From assembly GCF_038003525.1 (NCBI RefSeq), contig NZ_JBBOPI010000001.1, forward strand, positions 1,603,001 to 1,667,000: a stretch of DNA of 64,000 bases, written 5' to 3'. Position 1 is the first letter of the stretch. The number at the start of each line of letters is the position of its first letter. A program made the position numbers and the translations under genes. The stretch is from Solibacillus sp. FSL H8-0538. GTDB lineage: Bacteria; Bacillota; Bacilli; Bacillales_A; Planococcaceae. The notes beneath the pieces were generated by a model. It saw nothing but the letters and a program-made list of their open reading frames with translations. It ran no database searches and was not told the origin of the DNA. Below are positions 7,572 to 15,935 of the stretch, one piece after another.

Positions 7572-8168
7572 TTAAATAGAATTGATATTTTTCGTTGCTA
7601 AGTACTGCGTATAAGCTGAAGATGACGAAAGTTGTGACATTAAACTAGAATTCGTCGTAGCCTCAGATGTTTTTTGTGTTAAGTATTGACTCAGTAGATT
7701 GACATTTTGCGTCATTTGCTCAAGGCGAAGCTTCGATGCTATGGAACTTTTGTCTACTAAACTTTCTTCATAATTTGTTGCTTGTGCTTGCAAATTGTCC
7801 TTCGCAGCTGTGAGCATTTTCATTTGCTGTGCTAGGAAATTCGATTGTAAAAAGTTTGAAAATGTATCGGTTGTCGTGGAATCATTGTTATTGCTAGTTG
7901 TTGACGATGTATCTAAATATGAAGATAAAATATCGTTACCCGTAGAACTCCCCCCAAGCAGGCTCTCAAGTGAGCTAGACATTCCGAATGAAGACAAATC
8001 TGAAAACAATGAACTTGTCGATGTTTTATCGTTGCTTGCTGATGTAGCAGTTAAGAAGTAATCAGCAAAGCTTGTTGAATACATATTAGAAGATGTATTC
8101 GTAGACGACTTCGTTGAGCCTGGAAAGCGTCCGGAAGTTGTGTAATAACTTGAAATATCCATAGCCAT
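7572..8168 (-). CDS. Ser/Thr-rich protein of unknown function
   Basis: A 198-residue protein. The first ~115 residues are low-complexity Ser/Thr/Asn (blocks such as SSTTSNNNDSTTTDT); the last ~80 form a helical segment (FLAQQMKMLTAAKDNLQAQA) likely to coil. No signal peptide or membrane helix. The start at 8168 is preferred because GGAGG lies 9 nt upstream; the ATG two codons earlier is too close. Single gene transcribed away from the two-component operon. Not recognised; the layout recalls flagellar or surface-assembly proteins, but that is only an impression. Confidence 0.6.
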   Translation of the reverse strand: MAMDISSYYTTSGRFPGSTKSSTNTSSNMYSTSFADYFLTATSASNDKTSTSSLFSDLSSFGMSSSLESLLGGSSTGNDILSSYLDTSSTTSNNNDSTTTDTFSNFLQSNFLAQQMKMLTAAKDNLQAQATNYEESLVDKSSIASKLRLEQMTQNVNLLSQYLTQKTSEATTNSSLMSQLSSSSAYTQYLATKNINSI

Positions 8169-8271
8169 AATCATTCACCTCCCTTCCATTATCGGTTATA
8201 TTACACTAAGTTTTATTTTAAAGGGTGAATATGTCAGTTAGAAGTCGACCAAATTCAACAATAAGTGCTAC

Positions 8272-8304
8272 TGACATTTTCTTGACATAAAAGGGTGGTA
8301 TACT
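8272..8304 (+). promoter_or_regulatory. Promoter with TGACA direct repeats, two-component operon
   Basis: TGACA at 8272-8276 and at 8283-8287 are 11 bp apart (start to start), followed 11 bp after the second by TATACT (8299-8304). There is no -35 hexamer at normal spacing. Direct repeats at 11-bp pitch are typical of OmpR-family regulator binding. The same arrangement with the same spacing lies before prsA. Confidence 0.6.
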
Positions 8305-8339
8305 ATTGGAAAAAAAGGAACAAAAGGTGAGAAGTAAGC

Positions 8340-9014
8340 ATGCGAAAAATTTTAGTTATTGAAGATGAACTGGCCATTAGTCAAGTTTTAAAAGCATATT
8401 TAATGAAACATGAATTTGAAGTCGTTCAATGCTTCACCGGCTCACAGGCAATTGACATATTTTTAGACGCAAAGCCGGATTTAGTACTTTTAGATGTGAT
8501 GCTACCAGGGAAGGATGGCTGGACCATCTTAAAGGAAATTCGTGAAAGAACTTCGACACCTGTCATAATGCTTACGGCGCTTGGGGAAGTAGAATATCGC
8601 TTAGAAGGCTTCGAGGAAGGGACAGATGATTACATTACGAAGCCATTTATTGGTGAGGAGGTCGTGGCACGTGTAAAGGCGGTATTGAGGCGTGCAAACT
8701 CGGAGCGGCAGGAACGGTGCAAATTCGGCCAATTAGAAATTGATTTTAAAGGGCATTCTGTATATATGGAGGGGCAAGAAATTGAATTAACGCCCCGGGA
8801 TTTATCGGTGCTGCTGTTTTTAGCAGAGCATCCGAATCAAACGTTTACACGGGATCAACTGTTAGAACATGTATGGGGATGGGAATATGATGGCAGTGAT
8901 CGTGCCGTTGATTTAGCGATTAAGCGCATCCGTAAAGCATTAGTAAGTTGGCCAGAGCAAGACGGCGAAATTCGTACATTACGAGGGCTTGGGTACCAGT
9001 TCCATGTTTACTAA
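8340..9014 (+). CDS. OmpR-family response regulator
   Basis: A 224-residue regulator: receiver domain (residues 1-115) with acidic pair Glu8/Asp9, phosphoacceptor Asp in LVLLDVMLPGKDGW, Thr/Lys motifs PVIMLTALG and DYITKPF, then a winged-helix DNA-binding domain (130-224) with LTPRDLSVLLFLAEHP, RDQLLEHVWGWEYDG and LRGLGYQFH. The kinase gene overlaps its 3' end. Its own promoter carries a direct repeat shared with prsA, so I infer autoregulation and control of prsA. B. subtilis relatives include CssR/YkoG-type regulators; I cannot assign the ortholog. Confidence 0.92.
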   Translation: MRKILVIEDELAISQVLKAYLMKHEFEVVQCFTGSQAIDIFLDAKPDLVLLDVMLPGKDGWTILKEIRERTSTPVIMLTALGEVEYRLEGFEEGTDDYITKPFIGEEVVARVKAVLRRANSERQERCKFGQLEIDFKGHSVYMEGQEIELTPRDLSVLLFLAEHPNQTFTRDQLLEHVWGWEYDGSDRAVDLAIKRIRKALVSWPEQDGEIRTLRGLGYQFHVY

Positions 9015-10407
9015 ACATAAGCGCGTATCTCTTCTTTCGTACTGGACGAGTCGCTACGTTCTTACATTACTAATAGGTCTTGGCTTTGTGTTCCTTATTT
9101 CAATTTTATGGGTGCGCCATACAACACTTGAATACCGTCTTGAAATGATGGAATATATGACGGATGAAATGATTCACCGGATTACGAATAATGAATCACC
9201 AGGAGCTGGAAAAGGTCGAGATATCCCTAATTTTATTGATGAAAAAGACCGCCCGAACTTCCGTGATATTAATCCTGTTATGTATATTGCAGATGCGGAA
9301 GGCAACGTACTTACGAGCAATCGGCCGTTCAATCCAGTACCGAATATAAAGTTTGCGGATTTTCTTAGTCATAGTGAGGGGGTTGTAAAAACAACAATCG
9401 ATGGCGAGGCACTTTATATGGTGAAGCGTGAAATTATTTCAGAAGAGGAGACACTTGGCTATCTTTTCGTTGTCGAAACAAAGGCGATACTCGTGCAGGT
9501 GAAGCAGGAATTCGGACAGCTTACTTTGTTAATCGTGACGCTCGGCTTACTCGGTTGGTGTGCGATTTACTATTTATCAAAACGTTTGTCTCGGCCGATT
9601 AAGAACGTGGCAGAGGCCGCAAAGCTTGTGCAGGAGGGCAATTACAATTTTGAACTCCCTTCTTTGATTAAAGAAAAGGAAGTATATGAGCTCGTCACGT
9701 CCTTTAAAGAAATGGCAACAAAACTAGAGCAGCTGGAAAAAACGCGTACCCAACTACTCGCTGGAGTGACGCATGAATTAAAAACCCCAGTTACATCAAT
9801 AAGTGGTCTTCTCCAGGCTGTACAGGACGGGGTGGTAACCGATGCTGATGCGGATGAATTCATTCAAATGGCGCTTGTGGAAACGACAAAAATGAAAACA
9901 ATGGTCGGCGATTTACTGGCGTTTAATACATTTGCTGTAGATGCAGTGCCTGTCCATATGACGACGATGGATGCCAATGATTGCATTCAGAGTATTGTAG
10001 CAAGATGGGGGGCTACGCGTGAAACGTTCGAAATTATCGTTCATAAATTACAGACAAATGTAGAAGTACGTGTGGATCAAGTGCGCATTCAGCAAATCAT
10101 CACGAATATTTTAACAAATGCAGCACAGGCTATGAATAATAAGGGTACTCTGACAATTTCACTAAATGAACAATATGAATTTGTTCACGTCAACATCCAA
10201 GATAATGGCTCAGGGATTCCGGAAGCAGATCAACCTTTTGTATTTGAACGCTTTTACCGAGGGGAAAATAAAAAATACGCGGTGCGCGGTTTAGGGCTCG
10301 GCTTACCACTAAGTAAAATGATGGCGCAGTCTATAGGTGGAGACCTTCAGCTTATCTCCAGTGATAAAAACGGTACATGCTTTGAAATTTTATTAAAAAA
10401 AGAATAA
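9004..10407 (+). CDS. Sensor histidine kinase
   Basis: A 467-residue kinase: membrane helix (about 17-40), extracellular sensor loop of ~125 residues, second helix (about 170-190), HAMP (LSRPIKNVAEAAKLV), dimerisation/phosphoacceptor helix GVTHELKTPVTSISGLL with the active His, and an ATPase domain with N box NILTNAAQAMNN, DNGSGIPEAD and GLGLGLPLSKMM. Start chosen at ATG 9004, overlapping the regulator stop by 11 nt; an in-frame TTG lies at 8989. The downstream neighbour is prsA, so the pair may sense cell-envelope or secretion stress (inference). Confidence 0.92.
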   Translation: MFTKHKRVSLLSYWTSRYVLTLLIGLGFVFLISILWVRHTTLEYRLEMMEYMTDEMIHRITNNESPGAGKGRDIPNFIDEKDRPNFRDINPVMYIADAEGNVLTSNRPFNPVPNIKFADFLSHSEGVVKTTIDGEALYMVKREIISEEETLGYLFVVETKAILVQVKQEFGQLTLLIVTLGLLGWCAIYYLSKRLSRPIKNVAEAAKLVQEGNYNFELPSLIKEKEVYELVTSFKEMATKLEQLEKTRTQLLAGVTHELKTPVTSISGLLQAVQDGVVTDADADEFIQMALVETTKMKTMVGDLLAFNTFAVDAVPVHMTTMDANDCIQSIVARWGATRETFEIIVHKLQTNVEVRVDQVRIQQIITNILTNAAQAMNNKGTLTISLNEQYEFVHVNIQDNGSGIPEADQPFVFERFYRGENKKYAVRGLGLGLPLSKMMAQSIGGDLQLISSDKNGTCFEILLKKE

Positions 10408-10409
10408 CT

Positions 10410-10442
10410 TGACATGTAGTTGACACACTGTGCGTATATACT
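10410..10442 (+). promoter_or_regulatory. Promoter with TGACA direct repeats, prsA
   Basis: TGACA at 10410-10414 and 10421-10425 (11-bp pitch), then TATACT at 10437-10442, 11 bp after the second repeat. This matches the two-component promoter spacing exactly, again without a normally spaced -35 hexamer. Confidence 0.6.
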
Positions 10443-10478
10443 AAAGGTCTAAAGAAACAAACTATTGGAGGAAACATA

Positions 10479-11351
10479 ATGAACATGAAGAAATTACTAA
10501 AGATGGGTACCATTCCATTCGCATTATCAGCAATGCTTGTAGGCTGCTCTGATTCATCATCAGAAACAGTCGCGACTGTAAACGATGAGGCCATCACATC
10601 GGAACAATTAAACACAAAACTTACACAGCAATACGGTTCGGAAATTTTAGATACACTGATCACAAATAAAATTATCGAGCTAGAAGCGAAAAAATTAGAC
10701 GTCTCTGCTAGTAAAGAAGAAATTGAAGAAGAATACAAAGAGTATGCGGACATGTATGGTGGTGAGGATGCGCTTCTTGAGGTGTTATCATCATATAATG
10801 TCACTGCAGCTGACATTAAAAAGGACATTGAAATTTACTTATTAACCGTAAAAGTGATGGAAGACTATGTTAAAATCACTGATGAAGATGTTAAAACTTA
10901 CTTTGAGGAAAATAAAGAAACATTTGGTACAGCTGAACAAGTGGAAGCGAGCCATATTTTAGTCGCTGACGAGAAAACAGCAAATGAAGTCGAAAAAAAA
11001 TTAAAAGCGGGTGAGGATTTTACTAAGCTAGCTAAAGAATACTCAACAGATACTGCTAATAAAGAAACTGGTGGTGCACTTGGCTTCTTCGGTCGTGGTA
11101 AAATGGCAACAGAATTTGAAGATAAAGCATTTTCGATGAAGGTTGGCGATGTGAGTGAGCCAGTTAAAACAGAATTTGGCTTCCATATTATAAAAGTGAC
11201 AGATAAAAAAGAAGCAAAAGAAGCGACATTTGAAGAGTCAAAAGAAGAAGCACGTGTAGCATTACTTGAACAACGTGTAAATGAACAATATCCAACGTGG
11301 GTAGAAGAAAAACGCGGAGAATATGATATTGTAAATAATTTATTTAAATAA
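10479..11351 (+). CDS. prsA: PrsA foldase, peptidyl-prolyl isomerase lipoprotein
   Basis: A 290-residue lipoprotein with lipobox MLVGC and a parvulin-type rotamase domain (about 155-245) showing VEASHILVADEKTA, TGGALGFFGRGKM and EFGFHIIKVTD. PrsA folds exported proteins on the outer face of the membrane. The TATTGGAGGAA ribosome binding site fits ATG 10479; ATG 10485 is possible. It follows the sensor kinase by 71 bp with its own promoter, whose direct repeats match those before the response regulator gene. Confidence 0.95.
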   Translation: MNMKKLLKMGTIPFALSAMLVGCSDSSSETVATVNDEAITSEQLNTKLTQQYGSEILDTLITNKIIELEAKKLDVSASKEEIEEEYKEYADMYGGEDALLEVLSSYNVTAADIKKDIEIYLLTVKVMEDYVKITDEDVKTYFEENKETFGTAEQVEASHILVADEKTANEVEKKLKAGEDFTKLAKEYSTDTANKETGGALGFFGRGKMATEFEDKAFSMKVGDVSEPVKTEFGFHIIKVTDKKEAKEATFEESKEEARVALLEQRVNEQYPTWVEEKRGEYDIVNNLFK

Positions 11352-11357
11352 TTGACT

Positions 11358-11386
11358 AAATCTCCGCTACTGTGCGGAGATTTTTT
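11358..11386 (+). terminator. Terminator after prsA
   Basis: AAATCTCCGC / GCGGAGATTT around TACTGT, then TTTT. Confidence 0.85.
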
Positions 11387-11480
11387 AGTGGTTAAGGAAA
11401 TATAAAATTACCTATCGTTCCTCGAGAAAAAACCTTATAGTTAAAAAGAAAGAATTTTCTTATTATAAAGGAGACCAACG

Positions 11481-12554
11481 ATGCATACATATAAAATTGC
11501 CGTCATACCAGGGGACGGAATCGGGAAAGAGGTAGTACCAGCTGCGATCGAAGTACTAGATGCAGTTGCAAAAATGGACGGAACATTTCAGTTTGAATGG
11601 ACGGAATTTCCATGGGGCTGTGACTACTATTCAACGCATGGGGAAATGATGCCAAAGAACGGCATAGATACATTGAAACAATTCGACCAAATTTTTCTTG
11701 GTGCAGTTGGCATGCCAGAGCTTGTTCCAGATCACATTTCTTTATGGGGTCTACTCATTAAAATTCGTCGTGAAATGAAACAGTCTATTAATGTTCGACC
11801 AGCTAAGCTATTAAAAGGGTTAGAATCGCCGCTGAAACACCCGAATAACTTTGATATTACAGTTGTTCGTGAAAATTCAGAAGGAGAGTATTCGGAAAGT
11901 GGCGGTCGAATTCATCAAGGCGATGATGAAATTGCGCTGCAAAATGCGATCTTCACACGTAAAGCAACAGAGCGTGCGATGCGCTATGCATTTGAACTGG
12001 CAAAAAATTCACACGGCCATGTAACGAGTGCGACGAAATCAAATGGGCTTACCTATTCAATGCCGTTTTGGGATGAAGTTTTTTCCGTGGTGAAGCAGGA
12101 TTATCCGGATATTGATACAACGGTAAACCATATTGATGCCCTTGCTGCATTTTTTGTGATGAAGCCGGATACCTTTGATGTCATTGTCGCATCCAACTTG
12201 TTTGGGGATATTTTAACGGATCTTGGGGGTGCAATTATGGGTAGCATCGGGATAGCGCCAGCTGCAAACTTAAATATTGAGCGCGAGTATCCGTCAATGT
12301 TTGAACCGGTACATGGCTCAGCACCGGATCTTGCAGGACAAGGACTTGCAAACCCAATTGGTCAAATTTGGACAGGTAAAATGATGCTAGATTTCTTAGG
12401 CCATCATGAGGCAGGTGCCCGGGTTATGAATGCAATTGAAGCGACACTTGAGCGGGGCATTAAAACAGGTGATATCGGTGGCACAGCAACACTAGTAGAT
12501 GTGAAAGTAGCAATTTTACAGTATCTTCAAACACATGAGGAAGTTACGCTATAA
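11481..12554 (+). CDS. ycsA: Tartrate dehydrogenase / D-malate dehydrogenase family
   Basis: A 357-residue member of the isocitrate/isopropylmalate dehydrogenase family. IAVIPGDGIGKEVVPAAIEV opens the protein; the arginine-rich substrate motif is SLWGLLIKIRREMKQSINVR; VVRENSEGEYS, NLFGDILTDLGG and EPVHGSAPDLAGQGLANP follow. SLWGLLIKIR rather than the LeuB loop, and WGCDYYSTHGEMMP near the start, mark the tartrate/D-malate (TtuC/DmlA/YcsA) subgroup: NAD-dependent oxidative decarboxylation of a 2-hydroxyacid with Mn or Mg. Single gene with GGAGACC ribosome binding site. Substrate not decidable from sequence. Confidence 0.88.
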   Translation: MHTYKIAVIPGDGIGKEVVPAAIEVLDAVAKMDGTFQFEWTEFPWGCDYYSTHGEMMPKNGIDTLKQFDQIFLGAVGMPELVPDHISLWGLLIKIRREMKQSINVRPAKLLKGLESPLKHPNNFDITVVRENSEGEYSESGGRIHQGDDEIALQNAIFTRKATERAMRYAFELAKNSHGHVTSATKSNGLTYSMPFWDEVFSVVKQDYPDIDTTVNHIDALAAFFVMKPDTFDVIVASNLFGDILTDLGGAIMGSIGIAPAANLNIEREYPSMFEPVHGSAPDLAGQGLANPIGQIWTGKMMLDFLGHHEAGARVMNAIEATLERGIKTGDIGGTATLVDVKVAILQYLQTHEEVTL

Positions 12555-12801
12555 TGTATAGAAAAAATCCACGAAATGAAGGCGGTCTCTCATGCGGGAG
12601 GCCACTGCCCGTGAAAAAGCGAGTGCCAGAGCACGAATGCCCTATCATTATTTAGCAGATATTTATTGGAATTCTTAGTAGAAATCCTCTTTTTCAGTGC
12701 CCTCGGAAAGACGCCGTCTAAGTCACCAATATTCGAAAATAAAATCATTATTGCTGAAGTTGTGGAACAATTTATCGAGTAATAATTTTATTTTAGATTC
12801 T
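12555..12801. other. Debris: GC-rich dispersed repeat and a short coding remnant
   Basis: Positions 12585-12650 (CGAGTGCCAGAGCAC and neighbours) match, inverted, the GC-rich repeat at about 43565-43680. TTTTCAGTGCCCTCG at about 12702 recurs at about 43737. A frame near 12718-12783 reads KSPIFENKIIIAEVVEQFIE then stops, with no start: the tail of a lost gene. Confidence 0.55.
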
Positions 12802-12833
12802 CATTTAAGGTGAAACTTAAATGGTGTTTTTTT
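12802..12833 (+). terminator. Terminator upstream of the MscS gene
   Basis: Perfect stem CATTTAAG / CTTAAATG with loop GTGAAA, followed by GTGTTTTTTT. Confidence 0.8.
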
Positions 12834-12923
12834 CGTTTATTTAGTAAATAATTGAGAATTTAGTGCTTTGGTGCTATGATTCAATTCGACAACTTTGAAT
12901 AAACGAAGAAGGGAAGTAACTGT

Positions 12924-14006
12924 ATGTTAGACTCAATTCGCTGGCTCATTCCGAATGTGAAGGAACCAACGATGATGGATGTTGCCATTTGCCTAGTTAT
13001 TATTATTGTAGGCTGGTTAGTACAACACTATGTAATTAAAAAAATAATTAACTGGAACGTAAAGCATCTTGAAAAAAAAGCAAATCCTTTTTATGCGCGC
13101 GTTATAGAACAGTTTAGCCGTTCAATTCGCTATGCTTTTTTTATGGTTGTTATATTTTTTAGTCTGTCATTTTTAATTGAAGTATCACTGTTCTCTAGTC
13201 CGAAAACGCAAAACTTATTTATTTCGTTTATGGTATTTTACGTGTTTAAGGGTATTCATGATTTGCTGACGTATTATACGAAAAATCCGAGTAGCTTTTA
13301 TAGCATTAGTAAAGATCAAGATCTGCTGACACCATTTTTCCTACGTATTTCAAAAGTAATCGTTATGCTCATTGCATTATTTACCATTGCCTCGTTATGG
13401 AACTTTAATCTAAATGGATTTTTGACGGGGATTGGGTTAACGGGTGTGGCATTAGCGTTTGGTATACGGGATACGCTTGGGCATGTATTTGGTGGGCTGA
13501 GTGTTGCCCTTGATAAGCCATTCCAAATAGGTGATTGGGTAGCAACGGAGGATTTTAAAATCGAAGGCTTTATTGAAGATATTAACCTGCGCAGTACGCT
13601 CATCCAAACAGGCGATAAAGGCTTAGTGTACGTGCCGAACTCGTATTTAGTGAACCGCCCGCTGTACAATTTAAGTAAGCGTACAAAACGTAAATGCGAA
13701 CTGTTTTTTTATGTGTCAACGGAAAATAGTGAGGATGCTGTGCGAAAAATTTGCGAGGAGATTCGCGAGCAAATTTATTTACATAAGAAAACAGATAAAG
13801 ACATAATCTACGTCAATATCGATGAAATGCGTCTGAGCTCATTTCGTATGTTAATTCGTTTTTACGTTGTAACAAATGATATGGGTGAAATGCTCGAAGT
13901 CAAACAAGATATTTTATTTGCGATGAATCAAATATTAGAGGATGCACAAATCTTAGTTGCTGAACACGAAAAAGAGCTTTGGGTTCATCAAGAAATTGTA
14001 AAGTAA
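12924..14006 (+). CDS. Small-conductance mechanosensitive channel (MscS family)
   Basis: A 360-residue protein with about four or five hydrophobic helices; the pore-lining helix GIGLTGVALAFGIRDTLGHV is followed by the beta domain GLSVALDKPFQIGDWV, GFIEDINLRSTLI and VYVPNSYLVNRPLYNLSK. Such channels open under membrane tension to release solutes in osmotic downshock. The N-terminal part is longer than in E. coli MscS. GAAGGGAAG ribosome binding site; monocistronic, convergent with the hemolysin III gene. Confidence 0.92.
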   Translation: MLDSIRWLIPNVKEPTMMDVAICLVIIIVGWLVQHYVIKKIINWNVKHLEKKANPFYARVIEQFSRSIRYAFFMVVIFFSLSFLIEVSLFSSPKTQNLFISFMVFYVFKGIHDLLTYYTKNPSSFYSISKDQDLLTPFFLRISKVIVMLIALFTIASLWNFNLNGFLTGIGLTGVALAFGIRDTLGHVFGGLSVALDKPFQIGDWVATEDFKIEGFIEDINLRSTLIQTGDKGLVYVPNSYLVNRPLYNLSKRTKRKCELFFYVSTENSEDAVRKICEEIREQIYLHKKTDKDIIYVNIDEMRLSSFRMLIRFYVVTNDMGEMLEVKQDILFAMNQILEDAQILVAEHEKELWVHQEIVK

Positions 14007-14047
14007 TAGGTAAAAAATGCTCGTAGTATAATGAGTGAAGGTATAAA

Positions 14048-14081
14048 AAATAGAGGCACCCAATATGGATGTCTCTATTTT
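14048..14081. terminator. Bidirectional terminator between mscS and yplQ
   Basis: AAAATAGAGGCA / TGTCTCTATTTT hairpin with A- and T-tracts on both sides, between convergent genes. Confidence 0.75.
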
Positions 14082-14722
14082 CATAAGTAATTGACAACGC
14101 AGCCAACCATACAGCCGCAACCAGCAAGTACGAATAAGTGCCAAATCGCATGATTGTACGGCAGGCGTGTCCACGCATAAAAAATGGAACCAAATGTAAA
14201 GAATAGCCCACCAGCAAGTAATAGTGTAAAGCCATCAAACTGTAGGAAACTATACAAAGGCTTAATGGCAAGTATAATCAACCAGCCCATTACAATGTAA
14301 AGTATGAGTGAGAACGTTTCAAAGCGGTGAATAAATAAACATTTAAACACAATGCCAAATAGCGCAATAACCCAAATCAGGCATAGCAGTACAATTCCAA
14401 GCGTACCAGCAATTGCAATTAGTAGGAACGGCGTGTAAGTTCCTGCAATTAATATATAAATAGACGAGTGATCTAAAATCGAGAAAAAATTCTTATATTT
14501 AGCTGGCATACTATGTAGTAAAGTTGACATTAAAAATAATAAAATAAGTGAAGCACCGAAAATCGAGAACGATACGATTTGTATTGTAGATTCATTACGT
14601 ACAGCCATAATAATCATTAATATGCAAACCGGAATACTTAGTAAAAAACCAATCCCGTGAGTAATCGCGTTCCATAATTCTTCTTTCCAATTTTTATAAT
14701 CAAATGCTTCGTGATCAAACAT
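14081..14722 (-). CDS. yplQ: Hemolysin III family membrane protein (PAQR-like)
   Basis: A 213-residue protein with seven hydrophobic helices. The family's conserved elements are seen: EELWNAITHGIGFLLSIPV near the start, STLLHSMPAK, ILDHSSIYILIAGTYTPF, and the C-terminal YNHAIWHLFVLAGC. The conserved His, Ser, Asp set is thought to bind a metal, as in adiponectin/progestin receptors. Function in bacteria is unsettled (hemolysin III, TrhA, membrane homeostasis). Start taken at 14722, where GGGAG is 9 nt upstream; ATG 14728 is too close. Divergent from degV with shared palindromes between. Confidence 0.9.
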   Translation of the reverse strand: MFDHEAFDYKNWKEELWNAITHGIGFLLSIPVCILMIIMAVRNESTIQIVSFSIFGASLILLFLMSTLLHSMPAKYKNFFSILDHSSIYILIAGTYTPFLLIAIAGTLGIVLLCLIWVIALFGIVFKCLFIHRFETFSLILYIVMGWLIILAIKPLYSFLQFDGFTLLLAGGLFFTFGSIFYAWTRLPYNHAIWHLFVLAGCGCMVGCVVNYL

Positions 14723-14788
14723 GAGCATTCACTCCCTTCAATGTCTTAACTATACTAGAATATTAAAAATGCATATACTGTCATTTGT

Positions 14789-14810
14789 CATATTGTTGTA
14801 CTACAATATG
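14789..14810. promoter_or_regulatory. 22-bp palindrome between yplQ and degV
   Basis: CATATTGTTGTACTACAATATG is symmetric except for one central mismatch pair. It lies in the divergent intergenic region together with further TGTCATATTG half sites, suggesting a repressor operator. Confidence 0.5.
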
Positions 14811-14846
14811 TCATATCGGTTTAAATGACATGAGAATGTACAGAGA

Positions 14847-14860
14847 ATGACAATTGTCAT
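14847..14860. promoter_or_regulatory. 14-bp perfect palindrome upstream of degV
   Basis: ATGACAATTGTCAT is a perfect palindrome immediately upstream of the degV -35 hexamer, and followed by ATTGG; its half resembles the TGTCATATTG repeats in the 22-bp palindrome. Confidence 0.5.
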
Positions 14861-14861
14861 A

Positions 14862-14890
14862 TTGGTAAACGAATGTATTTTACTTATAAT
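14862..14890 (+). promoter_or_regulatory. Sigma-A promoter of degV
   Basis: TTGGTA (14862-14867), 17-bp spacer, TATAAT (14885-14890). The adjacent palindrome would place a bound protein against RNA polymerase. Confidence 0.65.
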
Positions 14891-14921
14891 AAACAGAAGA
14901 TATATAAAGGATGTGTCGACT

Positions 14922-15764
14922 TTGGGGCGAATTCATATTGTAACGGACTCAACTTGTGATTTAACAAAAGAAGAAATTGAAAAAAATAGTATCCATGTTG
15001 TTCCATTAACAATTCAAATTGATGGCAATACATATGTGGATGGTGTGGACGTTGAGCCAGATTCGTTTTTGGAATTAATGCGTGGGGCTAATGAACTACC
15101 AAAAAGCTCGCAACCAGCACCTGGGAAGTTTAAAGAGCTTTATGAGGAACTAGGGAAAGACGGCGACCAAATCATTTCGATCCATATGACAGGTGGCATG
15201 AGTGGTACTGTGCAATCCGCGCGTCAAGCTGCAGATATGGCGGATGCAAACGTAACGGTAATCGATTCTCGTTATATTGCATTTGCGCTAGCGTTCCAAA
15301 TTCGTGAAGCGATTAAGCTTCGGGATGCAGGTGCAACAGTTGAAGATATCGTTGCTCGTCTCGATGAAGTTCGCGCAAACTCACGATTATTTGTTATTTT
15401 AGATACACTTGAAAATATGGTTAAAGGCGGACGAATCGGGAAAGGTAAAGCGATGTTTGGTTCTTTATTGAATATCAAACCGATTGGGAGCTTAGATACT
15501 GGGGCATATACACCAATAGCAAAAGTTCGTAGCCATAAGCAAGTAGTAAAGTATTTATTTAACCAATTTTTAGAAGACACAGCTGGTAAAACGGTGAAAG
15601 CTGTAGGAATTTCTCATGCAAATGGTCTAACTACAATGGGTAACCCATTAATAGAGCTGGTTCAAGAATCTGGCTTTGCCAATGTAGAAATTGCTTTCAC
15701 ATCACCGGTTATTAGTACACATACAGGTGAAGGTGCAATAGGCTTTATGTACTTTGCTGAATAA
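14922..15764 (+). CDS. DegV family fatty-acid-binding protein
   Basis: A 280-residue DegV protein: IHIVTDSTCDLTKEEIE, PLTIQIDGNTYVDGVD, LPKSSQPAPGKF, ISIHMTGGMSGTVQSA, and VKGGRIGKGKAM. DegV (FakB-type) proteins bind a fatty acid for the FakA kinase. Start chosen at TTG 14922, with AAAGGATG upstream; the longer frame back to 14847 would put the start inside the promoter. No fakA neighbour is present. Expressed from its own promoter opposite yplQ, and both could be regulated by the palindromes between them. Confidence 0.9.
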   Translation: MGRIHIVTDSTCDLTKEEIEKNSIHVVPLTIQIDGNTYVDGVDVEPDSFLELMRGANELPKSSQPAPGKFKELYEELGKDGDQIISIHMTGGMSGTVQSARQAADMADANVTVIDSRYIAFALAFQIREAIKLRDAGATVEDIVARLDEVRANSRLFVILDTLENMVKGGRIGKGKAMFGSLLNIKPIGSLDTGAYTPIAKVRSHKQVVKYLFNQFLEDTAGKTVKAVGISHANGLTTMGNPLIELVQESGFANVEIAFTSPVISTHTGEGAIGFMYFAE

Positions 15765-15776
15765 ATAAACGGCTAG

Positions 15777-15849
15777 CCATCTGTTTCTCGGTAGCAAAAA
15801 AGTATGTTTCTCGACTTTTTCGACTACAATGAGAAATAGATGGTTTTTT
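15777..15849 (+). terminator. Terminator after degV
   Basis: Long arms CCATCTGTTTCTC / GAGAAATAGATGG with a wide loop, followed by TTTTTT. Confidence 0.7.
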
Positions 15850-15935
15850 CTGTTTAAAACGGGCGTAAGTGTCTTTTCTTTCACATCCATTAACTTTATA
15901 ATTAATGTTAGATAAAATTCGAAGGAGAAAGTAAT

